From Pseudomonadota bacterium (GTDB taxonomy: Bacteria; Desulfobacterota; Desulfarculia; Desulfarculales; Desulfarculaceae), in contig JAHJPG010000034.1 of the NCBI GenBank assembly GCA_018819925.1, positions 122,520 to 186,519 on the forward strand: DNA of 64,000 bases, in the 5' to 3' direction. Within the stretch, counting starts at the first letter, position 1. Each line of letters opens with the position of its first letter. Below, in pieces: positions 1-8,887 of the stretch. The notes under the pieces were generated by a model that saw only the letters and a program-made list of their open reading frames with translations, did not search any database and had not been told where the DNA came from. A program made the translations under genes and the position numbers.

Positions 1-503
1 CCGATGATATCCCCCTTTTTACCGATGAGATGATCCGCGACGAGCACTTGATGGTGTTGGTGGCTTTCGAGCGCGACACCTCCACCATTTTGCCCATACT
101 TTCCGCCCGGATGTATCTGCTCTACAACCGGGTCCTGCATCGACACATGCGAGAGGCCGAGGCGTCGCAAAAGACCCGCGTATACGGGAAGTTTCCCGAT
201 CCGGGCATCCCTCTGATGCTCAAGCTGTTGTTCCCGAGCCACGTTGAGCAGGAATCCGCCGTGGGCCTATTAAGGAGAGGGGACCAGCGAAATCCCTCCG
301 GCCGGTCCGTCGGCCTCCTGGGCTGGTTGTTTGAGGAGGAGGGCGTGTTTTCCGGCAATGAGTGGAACTGGGAGAACTTTTTGCCCCGCATCCTCTCGGT
401 AACCGCCTTGGTGGTGGTGGGCCTGCTGTTCATCGAGTTCTTGCGGTTCCTGGTTCTGTTGGGTATCCGCTCCCTCAGCCAAGCTGACCGCAAGCGTCTC
501 TGA
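1..503 (+). CDS. Hypothetical protein with C-terminal membrane helix, 5' end cut by window
   Basis: The reading frame is open from base 3 to the stop at 501-503. The first in-frame ATG is at 30, but codons before it are also open, so the true start is probably outside the window. About 167 residues are visible. The soluble part has no motif I recognise. Roughly 30 residues near the C-terminus, after the NWENFLPRI segment, form a strongly hydrophobic stretch that should be one membrane helix, followed by a short basic tail. Function unknown. It ends just before a bidirectional terminator. Confidence 0.55.
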   Translation, partial: DDIPLFTDEMIRDEHLMVLVAFERDTSTILPILSARMYLLYNRVLHRHMREAEASQKTRVYGKFPDPGIPLMLKLLFPSHVEQESAVGLLRRGDQRNPSGRSVGLLGWLFEEEGVFSGNEWNWENFLPRILSVTALVVVGLLFIEFLRFLVLLGIRSLSQADRKRL

Positions 504-517
504 ATCAGGGGAAGAAT

Positions 518-553
518 AAAAAAGGGCGAGCCCCGACGGCCCGCCCCATTTTT
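518..553. terminator. Bidirectional intrinsic terminator
   Basis: An A6 run (518-523) precedes a stem of GGGCG, one mismatch, GCC (524-532), a five-base loop, and the matching arm 538-546, then T5 (549-553). It lies between the convergent truncated gene (+) and zinc-ribbon gene (-), and can serve both. Confidence 0.75.
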
Positions 554-565
554 GCAAGACGCCGC

Positions 566-742
566 TTACTTCTCGTAATGGTCTTCCTTTAGATAAGGGT
601 TGACCAGGCCACATTTGGGACAAAGGTAATAGTTTTTTTTGTGCAGGGCGTCTTCCAGCTTTTCAAAGGGGGTCTGGGCGTACTCCGGCGCCAGGATCTC
701 GTTGTCGCAGCTTTCGGTCTTACACTTTACGTAGATGGCCAT
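566..742 (-). CDS. Small zinc-ribbon protein (58 aa)
   Basis: An ATG at 742 opens a 58-codon frame ending in TAA at 566. The product starts MAIYVKCKTESC and contains CX4C near the N-terminus and CPKC about 35 residues later, which together form a plausible four-cysteine zinc knuckle or rubredoxin-like ribbon. No other domain fits in this length. It is a single gene converging on the truncated upstream gene. Family unknown; it may be a small cytosolic zinc-binding or nucleic-acid-binding protein. The paired CXnC motifs and the well-placed terminator support it being real. Confidence 0.65.
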   Translation of the reverse strand: MAIYVKCKTESCDNEILAPEYAQTPFEKLEDALHKKNYYLCPKCGLVNPYLKEDHYEK

Positions 743-888
743 CGGCCCACTCCGGTTTGGGGGTTGGATTCGCGCCCGGCTGGGCGTTATTTAAAATGTT
801 TGCCTATGGTTGTTTGTCCGGCCCTTTTCTGTCAAGGGAAAACCCTCAAGTCCTCTGGATTCAAGCAGTTGTAATGCTCCAGCCTTAC

Positions 889-917
889 TTGACAATACGA
901 AGGGCTCGGCATAATAT
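889..917 (+). promoter_or_regulatory. Sigma70-type promoter for the queA-tgt-yajC-secDF run
   Basis: TTGACA at 889-894, a 17-base spacer, and TAATAT at 912-917. This gives an exact -35, 5/6 -10 and ideal spacing. Transcription would start near 924, leaving a leader of about 100 bases before queA. Confidence 0.8.
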
Positions 918-953
918 GCTTAGTTCCATCGTCAAAATCCCCACATGGGAATA

Positions 954-966
954 TTGTTAATAACAA
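954..966. promoter_or_regulatory. 13-base palindrome in the queA leader
   Basis: TTGTTAATAACAA is symmetric around its centre base and lies between the predicted start of transcription and the queA start, in an AT-rich stretch. A related palindrome with the same GTTAATAAC core occurs at 40359-40371. Could be an operator; equally it could be chance in AT-rich DNA. Confidence 0.3.
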
Positions 967-1024
967 ATTAATATAACGTAAATTATTCGTTGTAAACCCT
1001 CGGCGGAGCCTTTACGCGGGACAC

Positions 1025-2116
1025 ATGGCGCAGACCAACCCCAAAAGCACCGGAACCCAGGAACTCCTGGCCGCCTACGACTACGATCTGCCTCCGGGGC
1101 TTATAGCCCAGGCTCCGGCCCGGCGGCGGGTGCAGGCCCGGCTGTTGCTTTTGTCTCGGCGCCAAGGAGAGCCCCGCCACCACAAGATCGCGGGGCTCAC
1201 TCGTTTGCTTCGGCCCGGAGACCTGTTGGTGCTCAACGACACCCGGGTGGTGCCGGCCCGCCTGGCGGCGGCCAAGCCCACCGGCGGGCGGGTTGAGATC
1301 ATGCTCCTGTCCCCGGCCCAGCCCGTCGAGCGCCTGGACGGCGGCCGCGAACGGCACCAGTGCCTGCTGCGCTCCCACAAGCCCTTGGCCCCGGGCGCTC
1401 GCCTGCGCTTGGCTGGCGGGCCGGAGGTTTGGGTGAAGGTGCTTGAGCGCGGGGCGCGGGGCCAGGCCCTGGTGGAATTTCCCGGCTCGGCCCTGGAGTT
1501 GGCTGCGGCCCGGGGGGCCACGCCCCTGCCACCATACATCAAGCGGCCCCAGGGGCCGGACGCCGAAGACGCCTCCCGCTACCAGACGGTATACGCCGCC
1601 CAGCCCGGTGCGGTGGCCGCGCCAACCGCCGGCCTGCACCTGAGCCGCGAGCTTTTGGCCGCCTTGGCCCGCCGGGGGGTGGCCAGCACCACCCTTACCC
1701 TGCATGTGGGCTATGGCACCTTCGCCGAGCCAGACCCGGCGGACTTGGCCGCCGGCCGCCTGCATTCCGAGTGGGTGAACATCTCCCCCGAGGCCAGCCG
1801 TGCGGTGGCCAAGGCCAAACAGCAGGGAGGGCGGGTCATCGCGGTGGGCACCACCAGCCTGCGCTCCCTGGAGTGGCGGCCCGGCCCGGGGGGCGTGCCC
1901 CAGGCCGGCGCCGGCTGGTGCGACCTACTTATCGCCCCGGGACACCCGTTTCGGGTGGCCGATGGGTTGATTACCAACTTTCATTTGCCCCGCACCACCT
2001 TGCTAATGCTGGTGGCCGCCCTGGCTGGCCGCACCCGCGTTTTGGCCGCCTACCAACAGGCCATGGAGCGGGGATATCGTTTCTATAGCTACGGCGACGC
2101 CATGCTGATAATCTGA
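1025..2116 (+). CDS. queA: S-adenosylmethionine:tRNA ribosyltransferase-isomerase QueA
   Basis: QueA transfers and rearranges the ribosyl group of SAM onto preQ1-modified tRNA to make epoxyqueuosine, a late step of queuosine synthesis. The 363-residue product has the expected family length. It carries the YDYDLPPGLIAQ start, the LNDTRVVPARL segment, the PTAGLHL motif and the C-terminal LITNFHLPRTTLLMLV block, all typical of the family. The ATG at 1025 follows an AT-rich leader with only a weak ribosome-binding site. Its TGA overlaps the ATG of tgt by one base, so the two are translationally coupled. Confidence 0.96.
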   Translation: MAQTNPKSTGTQELLAAYDYDLPPGLIAQAPARRRVQARLLLLSRRQGEPRHHKIAGLTRLLRPGDLLVLNDTRVVPARLAAAKPTGGRVEIMLLSPAQPVERLDGGRERHQCLLRSHKPLAPGARLRLAGGPEVWVKVLERGARGQALVEFPGSALELAAARGATPLPPYIKRPQGPDAEDASRYQTVYAAQPGAVAAPTAGLHLSRELLAALARRGVASTTLTLHVGYGTFAEPDPADLAAGRLHSEWVNISPEASRAVAKAKQQGGRVIAVGTTSLRSLEWRPGPGGVPQAGAGWCDLLIAPGHPFRVADGLITNFHLPRTTLLMLVAALAGRTRVLAAYQQAMERGYRFYSYGDAMLII

Positions 2117-3249
2117 TGGCGCGCCTGGGCTTTGAAATAACCGCGCACAGCGGGCGGGCCCGCGCCGGCCGTTTGCGCACCCGCCGGGGGCTGGTGGACA
2201 CTCCGGCCTTCATGCCGGTGGGCACCCAGGGAACGGTCAAGGGGCTCTTGCCCGAGGAGGTTTCCGGCCTGGGGGCCCAGATGATCCTGGGCAACACCTA
2301 CCACCTGCTGCTCAGGCCCGGGGTGGAGACCGTTGCCGCCCTGGGCGGCCTGCACCGCTTCATGGATTGGCCCGGGCCCATCCTGACCGACAGCGGGGGG
2401 TTCCAGGTGTTCTCTCTTAGCGGTCTGCGCAACCTAGGCGAGGACGGGGTCAGCTTCCGCTCCCACTTGGACGGCCAACTGTTGCACATGACCCCCGAGT
2501 CGGTGGTGGCGGCCCAGGAGATGCTGGGCTCGGACCTGATGATGGTTTTGGACGAATGCCCCCCGCCGGGTTCGCCGCGGGAGTATCTGGCTCAATCCTT
2601 GGAGCGGGACGCCCGTTGGGCGGCCAGGGCCCTAGCCGCGCGCACCGATAAAGGGGGCGCCCTGCTGGGAATAGTTCAAGGTGGGGTGTATAGTGACCTG
2701 CGTGCCCGCAGCATGGAGTTGTTGGCCGCCCTGGAGTTGGATGGATACGCCCTGGGGGGGCTAAGTGTGGGCGAACCCAAGCCTCGGATGATGGAGGTTA
2801 TCAGCAGCACCGTGCCTCAGTTGCCAGCCGACAAACCAGTCTACCTCATGGGGGTGGGCGAGCCGGCCGACTTGGTGCGCTGCGTGGGCTTGGGGGTGGA
2901 CATGTTCGATTGCGTGCTGCCCACCCGCATGGCCCGCAACGGAACCTTGCTAACCTCCACGGGAAGGCTGAACCTGCGCAACAGCCGGTTCAAGGATGAC
3001 CCCGCTCCGGTGGAGGAGGGCTGTGAGTGCCCCACCTGCCGGCGATACAGCCGGGCCTACCTGCGCCATTTGCTCATGGCCAAGGAGTTGTTGTCTTATC
3101 GCTTGAACACCGTGCACAACTTGCACTACATTCTTCAGTTGATGGCCGGGTTGCGCCTGGCCATCGCAGAAGATCGATATGAGATTTACGCCCGCCAGGT
3201 GCTTGAGGGACTGGAGACCTCGGGGCCGCAACGGGCGGCGTTAACCTAG
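2116..3249 (+). CDS. tgt: Queuine/preQ1 tRNA-guanine transglycosylase Tgt
   Basis: Tgt exchanges guanine 34 of GUN-anticodon tRNAs for the queuosine precursor preQ1. At 377 residues it has normal length. It shows the DSGGFQVFSLS substrate-binding segment, the FDCVLPTRMARNG block holding the nucleophilic aspartate, and the zinc site CECPTC followed by RAYLRHL. The start codon overlaps the queA stop. queE, an earlier step of the same pathway, lies separately at 24.5 kb in this window. Confidence 0.97.
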   Translation: MARLGFEITAHSGRARAGRLRTRRGLVDTPAFMPVGTQGTVKGLLPEEVSGLGAQMILGNTYHLLLRPGVETVAALGGLHRFMDWPGPILTDSGGFQVFSLSGLRNLGEDGVSFRSHLDGQLLHMTPESVVAAQEMLGSDLMMVLDECPPPGSPREYLAQSLERDARWAARALAARTDKGGALLGIVQGGVYSDLRARSMELLAALELDGYALGGLSVGEPKPRMMEVISSTVPQLPADKPVYLMGVGEPADLVRCVGLGVDMFDCVLPTRMARNGTLLTSTGRLNLRNSRFKDDPAPVEEGCECPTCRRYSRAYLRHLLMAKELLSYRLNTVHNLHYILQLMAGLRLAIAEDRYEIYARQVLEGLETSGPQRAALT

Positions 3250-3261
3250 GGAGGATTTAAG

Positions 3262-3645
3262 ATGCTTGACTGGTTGACCACGGGCACCGCCTGGGCCATG
3301 GGCATTGGGCAAAAAGGCGCCGAGGGCGGCGAGAGCGCGGGCGGCTTGGGCGGACTTCTCTCCGGCCCCATCCCCATGCTCGTGCTGATGTTCGTGATTT
3401 TCTACTTCCTGCTCATCAGGCCCCAGCAAAAGAAGGCCAAGGTTCACAAGGCCATGCTGGCCAACATCCGCAAGGGCGACAAGGTCTTGACCAACGGCGG
3501 GATCTACGGCCGCGTCACCGGCTTGGACGAACAGACCATGACCGTGGAGATCGCCCCTCAGGTGCGCATCAAGGTCAGCCGGGGACATGTGGCCGGCGTG
3601 GTTGGCGCCGCCACCACCCCCACGGCTCCCGAGACAAAGAAGTAG
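3262..3645 (+). CDS. yajC: Sec translocase accessory subunit YajC
   Basis: YajC is the small membrane partner of SecDF at the Sec translocon. The 127-residue product has a glycine-rich N-terminal region, one membrane helix at about residues 36-55 ending in the family hallmark LLIRPQQKK, and a cytosolic C-terminal domain with the GDKVLTNGGIYG motif. It starts 12 bases after tgt behind a clear AGGGAGG-like ribosome-binding site. The order tgt-yajC-secD-secF is conserved widely in bacteria. Confidence 0.95.
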   Translation: MLDWLTTGTAWAMGIGQKGAEGGESAGGLGGLLSGPIPMLVLMFVIFYFLLIRPQQKKAKVHKAMLANIRKGDKVLTNGGIYGRVTGLDEQTMTVEIAPQVRIKVSRGHVAGVVGAATTPTAPETKK

Positions 3646-3723
3646 CCGCAAGCTGGTATCTGAGTAGCCCCGCGCCAGCCCGTCCAGGCTGGTAAAGGGG
3701 ATATGCTGCGTTAGGAGTTCACC

Positions 3724-5332
3724 TTGTCTAAGAACTTCTTTTTGAAGTCCACCTTGGTGGCGGCGGTCATCATTCTGGCCCTGCTCTACCTTGTGCCCAC
3801 TTTGGGGGGCGGTAAACTGCCCACCTGGTGGACCAATATCCTGCCCAGCGAACGAATCCGCTTGGGCCTGGACCTCCAGGGGGGTATGCATCTGATCCTG
3901 GAGGTGGAGACCCAGAAAGCGGTGAGCGCCTCGGTGGAGCGCACCAGCCAGGAGCTGATGCGCAAGATGCGCGAGGACAACATCCGCGCCATCCAGCCCC
4001 AAGCCGGCTCCGACAACACCATCAGTTTGGTATTGCTGCACAACAGCGACCGGGCCAAGCTGGAAGATTTGGTTAAGCGGGACTACCCCGGCTACACCGT
4101 GGCTTCCAGCAGCACCCTGGAAGACGGCAAGATCAAACTGGCTCTACAGCTAACCGCCGCAGCGGCCAAGCACATCGCCGACCAAGCCGCCACCCAGGCC
4201 CTGGAGACCATCCGCAACCGGGTGGATCAATTCGGGGTGAGCGAGCCGGAGATCCTGCCCCAATCCGAAGGGCGCATCCTGATCCAACTCCCCGGGGTCA
4301 AGGACCCCCAGCGGGCGGTGGCCCTCATCGGCAAAACCGCCCAGCTGGAGTTCAAGCTGGTGGATGACTCGGTGAATCCGGCCACGGTGACCAAGGCCAC
4401 CCTGCCGCCGGGCGACGAGATCATGAGCCTTTACCGGCGGGACCACGTCAGCGGACGGGTGGACAAGGATCCCATCGTGGTGCATCGGCGGGTGGCCATG
4501 ACCGGGGCCACCATCACCGACGCCAGGGTGCAGATGGACTCCCAATACAATCAGCCTTACGTCTCCGTGGCCTTCGACAGAGCCGGGGCCCGTCAGTTCG
4601 CCGACATCACCACCCGCAACGTGAAAAAGCGCCTGGCCATCATCCTGGACGGCAAGGTGCAGTCGGCGCCGGTGATCCAAGAGCCCATCACCGGCGGAGA
4701 GGCCCGCATCACCGGCGACTTCACCATGGAGGAGGCACGCGACCTTGCGGTGGTGCTGCGTTCCGGCGCCCTGCCCGCTCCGGTGAAGGTTTTGGAAGAG
4801 CGCACCGTGGGTCCCAGCCTGGGCCAGGACTCCATAGACCAGGGACTGTTGTCCATGGTGGTGGGCTTCTGCCTGGTGGTGCTGTTCATCCTGCTCTATT
4901 ACCGCTTGGCCGGGGTGTTCGCCAACCTGGCCCTGGTGCTCAACCTGGTGATAATCACCGGGGGTGTTGGCCGCCTTCCAGGCCACCCTGACCCTGCCGG
5001 GCATCGCGGGCATCATTTTGACCATCGGCATGGCCGTGGACGCCAACGTGCTGATTTTCGAGAGGGTGCGAGAAGAGCTTAGGTTGGGCAAAACGCCCTA
5101 TGCCGCCGTGGAGGCTGGCTACGGCAAGGCGACCCTGACCATTTTGGACGCCAACATCACCACCCTGATCGCGGCCCTGGTGCTGTTTCAGTTCGGCACC
5201 GGTCCCATCCGGGGTTTCGCGGTGACTCTGTCCATTGGTATCGCCTCGTCGTTGTTTACGGCCATCACCTTCACCAGGCTGATGTTTGACTTTTACTTGC
5301 ACCAGTTCAGGCCGCGGCGGCTTCTGATCTAG
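3724..5332 (+). CDS. secD: Protein translocase subunit SecD, interrupted by a one-base frameshift
   Basis: SecD is a membrane protein that with SecF uses the proton-motive force to help proteins exit the Sec channel. The frame from TTG 3724 has an N-terminal helix, the DLQGGMHL motif and the periplasmic domain, then loses similarity after [11 protein letters not shown] at about residue 412. The family sequence resumes in the next frame from 4964 ([30 protein letters not shown]) and continues to 5332. Removing one G from the five-G run at 4960-4964 restores a 535-residue protein. Without repair the product ends at 5082 with a nonsense tail lacking four helices. A TAGGAG site supports the TTG start. 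Confidence 0.9.
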
Positions 5333-5353
5333 GGCCCTTCCCCTGGAGCACCC

Positions 5354-6571
5354 ATGGAATTTATCAAGTCGAACATAAATCTTAATTTTGTTGGCAACCG
5401 TGGCAAGGCCTTCATCATCAGCGGTCTTTTGATCCTGATGACCATAGCCAGCCTTTTCCTCCACGGCGGCCCCAACTACGGCATCGACTTTGCCGGCGGT
5501 ATTTTGGTGCAGGTGCGCTTTGCCGAACCCACCGATGCCTCGGCAATTAAAAAGGCCCTGGATCCGGTGGGCATGGGCCAGTCGACGGTGCAGGGCTTTG
5601 GCGAGAAGAAGAACAATGAGTTCCTCATCCGCGACGAAAAAAAGGGCCTGAACCTGCAAGGCTTGGCCGACCGGGTTCGCGAAACCCTGTCCAAGACCTA
5701 TGGAAAGGGCAAGGTGGAGGTGCGCCGGGTGGAGATGGTGGGCCCCAAGGTGGGGCAAGACCTTCGTGAGAAGGCCTTGTTGGCCATCTTCTACGCCATC
5801 ATTCTTATCGCGGTGTACATCTCCGGCCGCTTTGAACAGAAGTGGGGCTTGGCCGCGGTCATGGCCGGTGTGCTGGTGGGGGCGACCCTGCTGGTGCAGG
5901 CACTGATAAGCGCCATGGGAGGCGGCGAAGGCGTCGCCATGGTGTGGCTCATCCTCACCGCCCTGGTGGTGACGGTGGGGGCGTGTTGGCTGCTGAAGCT
6001 GCGCTACGCCCTGGGAGCCATCGTGGCCCTGATCCACGACGTGGTCATCACGGTCGGGGTGTTCAGTCTGCTGGATAAGGAGTTTACCCTGGCCACCGTG
6101 GCCGCCCTGCTGACCATCATCGGCTACTCCCTCAACGACACCATCATCGTCTACGACCGCATCCGCGAGAACCTGAACAGGGCTGGCAAGCAGGGCCTGG
6201 ATGTGACCATAAACGCCTCCATCAACCAGACCCTCAGCCGCACCGTCCTCACTTCTGGCACCACCTTGATGGTGCTGCTCTGCCTATACGTTTTCGGCGG
6301 TGGGGTGATCGAGGACTTCGCCCTGGCCCTGTTGGTGGGCGTGGTGGTGGGCACCTACTCCTCCATCTTCGTGGCCAGCCCGGTGCTGCTGTTGCTGCCC
6401 GAGGGCAGGCCCATGACCTCCAGGCGCTCCCAGCGGCCCCGGCCTGCTCCCGCCCGGTTGGCGATGGGAGAGGCGGAAACGACCCCAGCGCAGGTTAGTC
6501 CGGCCAAAGCGGCCAGCGCAGCCCGGCAGAAGCGCGGCAAAAAGTCACGAGGTAAGGGCAAACGCCGCTAG
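5354..6571 (+). CDS. secF: Protein translocase subunit SecF with extra membrane insert
   Basis: SecF pairs with SecD in the Sec holocomplex. The 405-residue product has the N-terminal helix, the NYGIDFAGG motif, a periplasmic loop and the conserved C-terminal block LIHDVVITVG / IGYSLNDTIIVYDRIREN. It is longer than the usual 300-330 residues for two reasons. About 55 residues with two hydrophobic stretches are inserted at residues 162-215, between RFEQKWGLAAV and KLRYALGAI. The C-terminus is a disordered, basic tail (RGKKSRGKGKRR). It starts 21 bases after secD. Confidence 0.94.
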   Translation: MEFIKSNINLNFVGNRGKAFIISGLLILMTIASLFLHGGPNYGIDFAGGILVQVRFAEPTDASAIKKALDPVGMGQSTVQGFGEKKNNEFLIRDEKKGLNLQGLADRVRETLSKTYGKGKVEVRRVEMVGPKVGQDLREKALLAIFYAIILIAVYISGRFEQKWGLAAVMAGVLVGATLLVQALISAMGGGEGVAMVWLILTALVVTVGACWLLKLRYALGAIVALIHDVVITVGVFSLLDKEFTLATVAALLTIIGYSLNDTIIVYDRIRENLNRAGKQGLDVTINASINQTLSRTVLTSGTTLMVLLCLYVFGGGVIEDFALALLVGVVVGTYSSIFVASPVLLLLPEGRPMTSRRSQRPRPAPARLAMGEAETTPAQVSPAKAASAARQKRGKKSRGKGKRR

Positions 6572-6624
6572 AGACGCCCTTTGGGGCTTGCTTGGGCCGG
6601 CCTTGCCCGGCTAAGTTGTAAGGC

Positions 6625-7425
6625 ATGGGCCGTATCATAACGATAGCCAATCAAAAGGGTGGGGTGGGTAAAACCACCACTGCGGTGAATCTCGCCGCAT
6701 GCCTGGCCTCGGCCGGGCATACCACCCTTTTGGTGGATTGCGACCCCCAGGGCAACGCCACCAGCGGCCTGGGGGTCGAGCTTGCCCCCGGCGGCCCCAC
6801 CTTGTATCACGTCATGATCGGTCAGGTTCAGGCCCGCGAAGCGGTGCGTCCAACCATGTTGGAAAAGCTGCACCTGCTGGGCTCGGACGTGAACCTCTTC
6901 GGGGCCGAGGTGGAGTTGGCCAACTCGTTGAGGCGCGAACACCTGCTCTCCACGGCTCTTGCCCCCTTGGCCGACAGCTACCGCTACATCCTGCTGGACT
7001 GCCCCCCCTCCCTGGGCCTGCTTACCCTGAATGCCCTGACCGCCTGCCATGGGGTGCTCATCCCCTTGCAGACCGAGTATTACGCCTTGGAGGGGCTCAC
7101 CCAACTGCTGCACACCATAGCCAGGGTGCGCCGCACCCTGAACCCGGGGCTTCAGTTGGAGGGCATCCTGCTTACCATGTTCGACCAGCGCAACAATCTC
7201 TCCCATCAGGTGGCCGAGGACGTTCGGAGTCACTTCAAGGGCATGGTTTACGATACTGTGGTGCCACGCAACGTGCGGCTCTCCGAGGCGCCCAGCCACG
7301 GCCTACCCGTTATTTTATATGATGCCCGTTGCGCCGGGGCCCAGAGCTACGTGGAACTGGCCCGCGAGGTCTTGGCCGGACCCCGGAGCAACTCGGGAAC
7401 GCCGGAGGAGGGACGGGCGGCATGA
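6625..7425 (+). CDS. parA: Chromosome-partitioning ATPase ParA/Soj
   Basis: ParA is a deviant Walker-type ATPase that moves ParB-bound origins during chromosome segregation. The 266-residue product begins with the signature loop NQKGGVGKTTTAVNLAA, followed by DCDPQGNATSG, LDCPPSLGLLT and the C-terminal PRNVRLSEAPSHG block typical of chromosomal Soj/ParA. The length matches the chromosomal rather than the plasmid form with its extra N-terminal domain. It overlaps parB by four bases (ATGA), marking a coupled pair. No parS consensus was found in the window. Confidence 0.95.
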   Translation: MGRIITIANQKGGVGKTTTAVNLAACLASAGHTTLLVDCDPQGNATSGLGVELAPGGPTLYHVMIGQVQAREAVRPTMLEKLHLLGSDVNLFGAEVELANSLRREHLLSTALAPLADSYRYILLDCPPSLGLLTLNALTACHGVLIPLQTEYYALEGLTQLLHTIARVRRTLNPGLQLEGILLTMFDQRNNLSHQVAEDVRSHFKGMVYDTVVPRNVRLSEAPSHGLPVILYDARCAGAQSYVELAREVLAGPRSNSGTPEEGRAA

Positions 7426-8327
7426 GCGACCAGTCTGGGGACAAGAAAAAGACCTTGCGCCGCAAGGTTCCGGCCCTGGGACGGGGGTTGGCCGCCCTTT
7501 TGGGAGACGACGAATACCCCGGCGGTAGTTTGGCCACCGAGCCCGGTCCGGGGGAAAGGGTGGTAGACCTGCCCGTTGAGCGTCTGGAGCCCAACCCCTA
7601 CCAGCCCCGCCGGCTGTTCGACGCCGACTCCCTAAGGGCCCTGGCCGATTCCATCACCGAGCACGGGGTGTTGCAGCCCTTGGTGGTGCGCCCGGTGGAC
7701 GGCGGCTACCAACTCATAGCCGGTGAGCGCCGCCTGCGTGCCAGCCAGTTGGCCGGGCTCACTTCGGTGCCGGTGGTGGTGCGCCAAGCCACCGACCAGC
7801 AAGCCCTGCTCTTGGCCCTCCTGGAGAACCTGCAACGCGAGGACCTGAACCCTCTGGATGAGGCCAACGCCTACTTCCGCCTGGCCGCTGATTTCAAGTT
7901 TAGCCAGGAAGAGATCGCCCGAGGGGTGGGGCGCGACCGCTCCACCGTGGCCAACAGCCTGCGTCTGTTGAAACTGCCGGCCGAATTGCAAAGAGATCTG
8001 GCCACCGGACGCTTCAGCGCCGGCCACGCCCGGGCCCTGTTGTCTCTGGAAAACGAGGCGGCCATGCGCGCCGCCCGGGATGAAATCCTGGCCAAAGGTC
8101 TTTCGGTGCGCGCCGTCGAGGCCCTGGTCAAGAAGATGTCCTCCGCACCGTCCCCCCAAAAGGCGCCCAGCCAGGAAGAGGTGCACCTGGGCAGCTTGGC
8201 CGAGGAGTTGCGCTACCGCCTGGGCTCCCCGGTGGAGATTAAACGCAAGGGCAAAAAGGGCGCCATCACCATCCGCTTTTCCTCCAACAAAGAGCTGGAA
8301 CGGCTGCTGGAGCTCCTTTCCCGTTAG
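7422..8327 (+). CDS. parB: Chromosome-partitioning protein ParB/Spo0J
   Basis: ParB is a CTP-dependent DNA clamp that loads at parS sites. I place the start at ATG 7422, preceded by GGAGGAGGG and overlapping parA by four bases; the open frame runs further upstream but only as a parA shadow. The 301-residue product has the RGLAALLG N-terminal ParA-interaction motif, the CTP-binding GERRLRAS motif, a helix-turn-helix around SQEEIARGVGRDRSTVAN, and a C-terminal dimer domain after a lysine-rich linker. Confidence 0.95.
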   Translation: MSDQSGDKKKTLRRKVPALGRGLAALLGDDEYPGGSLATEPGPGERVVDLPVERLEPNPYQPRRLFDADSLRALADSITEHGVLQPLVVRPVDGGYQLIAGERRLRASQLAGLTSVPVVVRQATDQQALLLALLENLQREDLNPLDEANAYFRLAADFKFSQEEIARGVGRDRSTVANSLRLLKLPAELQRDLATGRFSAGHARALLSLENEAAMRAARDEILAKGLSVRAVEALVKKMSSAPSPQKAPSQEEVHLGSLAEELRYRLGSPVEIKRKGKKGAITIRFSSNKELERLLELLSR

Positions 8328-8336
8328 CGCCGCGCC

Positions 8337-8837
8337 ATGCGACTGGTCATCGACGGATACAACCTCATCCACGCAGTGCCCGAGCTGGCCTTCGCCTCGG
8401 ACAAAGGCGAGGGCCGCGAGGCCTTGATGGAGGCCCTGCGCCTGTACCGCAAACGGCGCCCCCACAAAATCAAGGTGATCTTCGACGGCGGCCTGGAGCC
8501 GGGCGGGGATCAGCAGAGCCTGGCCGGGATGCCGGTGGGTTTTTCCGGGGCCGAGAGGTCGGCGGACGACGTGATCGCTGCCTTGGCCGCCCGGGAGGGG
8601 GCCGGTATCACCGTGGTCACCAGCGACCGCGAACTGGCCGGCCGCTGCCGGGTGCATGGGGCGGTGGTGCTCACGTCCGAGGAGTTCGGCAATCGCCTGT
8701 TGGAAGTGGCCCTGGGCCTGCCGCCCGGCGGGGAGGGCGGCGAAGATGGCTGGGATTTCACCACCAAGAAGAAAGGCCCGGCCAAGCGCTTGCCCAAGGA
8801 CCAGCGCAAAAAGGCCCGAAGAAAAGGACGGCTATAA
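8337..8837 (+). CDS. NYN-domain (YacP/DUF901-like) predicted RNA-binding nuclease
   Basis: The 166-residue product opens with MRLVIDGYNLIHA, the signature of YacP-like NYN domains, a PIN-related fold. Further acidic residues occur at IFDGG, ERSADDVIAAL and VTSDREL, as expected for a metal site. In Bacillus the relative Rae1 cleaves ribosome-bound mRNA; that function is not shown here. A strongly basic C-terminal tail (KKKGPAKR... KKARRKGRL) suggests nucleic-acid binding. It starts nine bases after parB, so it is likely co-transcribed with parAB. Confidence 0.8.
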   Translation: MRLVIDGYNLIHAVPELAFASDKGEGREALMEALRLYRKRRPHKIKVIFDGGLEPGGDQQSLAGMPVGFSGAERSADDVIAALAAREGAGITVVTSDRELAGRCRVHGAVVLTSEEFGNRLLEVALGLPPGGEGGEDGWDFTTKKKGPAKRLPKDQRKKARRKGRL

Positions 8838-8887
8838 TGCGCGGGGGCGGGATCAGTTGATGGGCCTGCCTCGCGTTTTTAGGGGCC

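Noticed and set aside
7329..7421. Earlier start for ParB adding 31 residues
   Set aside because: The extra residues are read through parA in another frame; ATG 7422 has an excellent ribosome-binding site and the usual 4-base overlap.
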